Of a stretch of 6,494 bases of DNA, positions 5,469-6,494 are shown one piece after another. The DNA lies in the NCBI GenBank assembly GCA_049509675.1, contig JBEKZQ010000408.1:1-6494 (forward strand), written 5' to 3'. Each line of letters begins with the position of its first letter. The first letter of the stretch is position 1. The translations under genes and the position numbers were made by a program. The notes under the pieces were generated by a model, which was not told where the DNA came from, did no database searches, and worked only from the letters and a program-made list of their open reading frames with translations. This stretch comes from JBEKZQ01 sp049509675. Its GTDB lineage: Bacteria; Planctomycetota; Planctomycetia; Pirellulales; Thermoguttaceae.

Positions 5469-6486
5469 ATGATTGACGTGAATCGCCAAGGCGAAGTTTG
5501 GGTCTTTGCCGAGCAGGAAGACGGATCGTTGCACGACGTGGCGCTGGAACTGTGCGGCAAGGCCCGGGACCTGGCCGACCGGCTGGGGGTCAAGACCGGG
5601 GCGGTGCTGCCCGGGGCGGGCGTCACGCCGCTGGCCGAGCGCCTGATCGCCCAGGGCGCCGACTCGGTCTATGTGACCGACAACCCGCAGTTGGGCCATT
5701 ATCAGACCGGTTCCTACGCCCGGGTGGTAGCGGCGTTGATCCAGAAACACCGGCCGCAGANNNNNAACGGCGCTGGGTCGCGACCTGGCCCCGCGGGTGG
5801 CCTCTTCGTTGCGGGCCGGCATGACCGCCGACTGCACCGACCTGGACATCCACGACGTGGAAGACCCGAAGACCAAGACGCTGCACAAGAACTTGCTGTT
5901 GCAGATCCGGCCGGCGTTCGGCGGCAACATCATCGCCACGATCGTCAACTACGACCAATGGCCGCAGATGGCCACGGTCCGCGAAGGCGTGATGGCCCTG
6001 CGGTCGGCCGATCCCGCGCGCCGCGGGCGGGTCGTGCATGAAGCGGTCGATCTGGACCACGCGTGTCTGGCGCTGAAATTGATCCAACGGCACATCGAGC
6101 CGCGGAAGATCAATCTCAAGGGCGCGCGGGTGATCGTGGCCGGCGGCGGCGGCGTGGGCAGCAAGGACGCCTTCAAGCTGATCTACGACCTGGCCGGCGC
6201 CATCGGCGGGGCCGTGGGCGCCAGCCGCGCCGCCGTCGACAGCGGCTACATCGGCAAGGAACACCAGGTCGGCCAGACCGGCACCACGGTGCGGCCGGCC
6301 TTGTACATCGCCGTGGGCATCAGCGGCGCCGTGCAGCACCGGGCGGGCATGGAGGAATCGGCCAAGATCGTCGCCGTCAACAAGGACAAGGACGCGCCGA
6401 TCTTTTCCGTGGCCCATTACGGCATTGTCGGCGATTTCCGCCAGGTCATCCCCATGATGATCAAGGCGATCAAGGAAAAGGCATAG
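5469..6486 (+). CDS. etfA: Electron transfer flavoprotein alpha subunit (FixB/EtfA-like), frame interrupted by a 5-N gap
   Basis: The gene reads as EtfA on both sides of Ns at 5761-5765. The first part (97 codons, ending IQKHRPQ) gives the N-terminal Rossmann-like domain with VWVFAEQEDGSL. After the gap, one frame over, TALGRDLAPRVASSL, MTADCTDLDI, ASRAAVDSGYI, QVGQTGTTVRP and LYIAVGISGAVQHRAGM supply the conserved FAD-binding core, ending DAPIFSVAHYGIVGDF. Family members read roughly PxIVLFGATxxGRDLAPR across the break, so about 16 bases are missing; that restores the frame and gives about 342 residues. With EtfB it forms the ETF heterodimer; this subunit holds the electron-delivering FAD. 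In the family's GGRG loop this protein has GGGG (about 6142-6153). The ATG at 5469 has GAGG 12 nt upstream, a long spacing. TAGCGGTGGAG after the coding region may include the ribosome site of a next gene. Confidence 0.94.
5761..5765. other. Assembly gap (5 Ns) inside etfA
   Basis: Five Ns stand between two segments of etfA that lie in different frames (codon phase shifts by one). The base before the gap (5760, A) starts a codon and the base after it (5766, A) ends one, so the true missing length must be 1 modulo 3, not 5. A missing stretch of about 16 bases, encoding the bulk of an IVLFGA-like strand, fits the family. Confidence 0.9.
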
Positions 6487-6494
6487 CGGTGGAG

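Noticed and set aside
5469..6486. Interpreting etfA as a frameshifted pseudogene
   Set aside because: The frame change coincides exactly with the Ns, and conserved family sequence continues on both sides without stops.

Overview
The window is GC-rich, densely coding bacterial DNA. It holds six protein genes, two of them incomplete as given: one runs off the left edge and one is interrupted by a run of Ns. Gene style, promoter and Shine-Dalgarno signals and the etfB-etfA pair are bacterial. Surface-glycan genes beside a GRQAIDGDTAQVGP-type ETF would suit a Planctomycetota-like environmental genome, but this is a weak inference. The N run points to a scaffolded draft or metagenome assembly. I saw no rRNA, tRNA, CRISPR array, insertion sequence or phage gene.

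Left half (about 1-2912, minus strand, read right to left): an apparent operon. It starts from a good sigma70-like promoter (TTGACG-18-TAGAAT) and encodes a polysaccharide pyruvyl transferase family protein, a family 2 glycosyltransferase coupled to it by an ATGA overlap, and, after a 95-nt gap, a radical SAM protein whose C-terminal SPASM-like cysteine region is cut by the window edge. A small hairpin overlaps the strong Shine-Dalgarno of the radical SAM gene.

Middle (about 2913-4247): a 249-nt divergent intergenic region separates this operon from a plus-strand gene for a PP-loop ATPase-like protein. It has an SAGIDS nucleotide-binding motif and a C-terminal C-x9-C-x2-C-x2-C site resembling the zinc site of QueC. 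It is not QueC itself. Its place beside sugar-transfer genes suggests a role in making or modifying a sugar or surface polymer, but the reaction is unknown.

Right half (about 4248-6494, plus strand): etfB and etfA, the two subunits of an electron transfer flavoprotein of the FixA/FixB-like type, the group that includes bifurcating ETFs. The 128-nt gap between them holds a perfect 13-bp-stem hairpin. The etfA frame is broken at a 5-N gap. The protein family is clearly continuous on both sides and the gap must be mis-sized (about 16 missing bases fits), so this is an assembly artefact, not a pseudogene.

The most novel part is the pyruvyl transferase / glycosyltransferase / radical SAM operon paired divergently with the QueC-like PP-loop protein, a plausible but unproven glycan-tailoring locus. 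The ETF genes look like ordinary energy metabolism.
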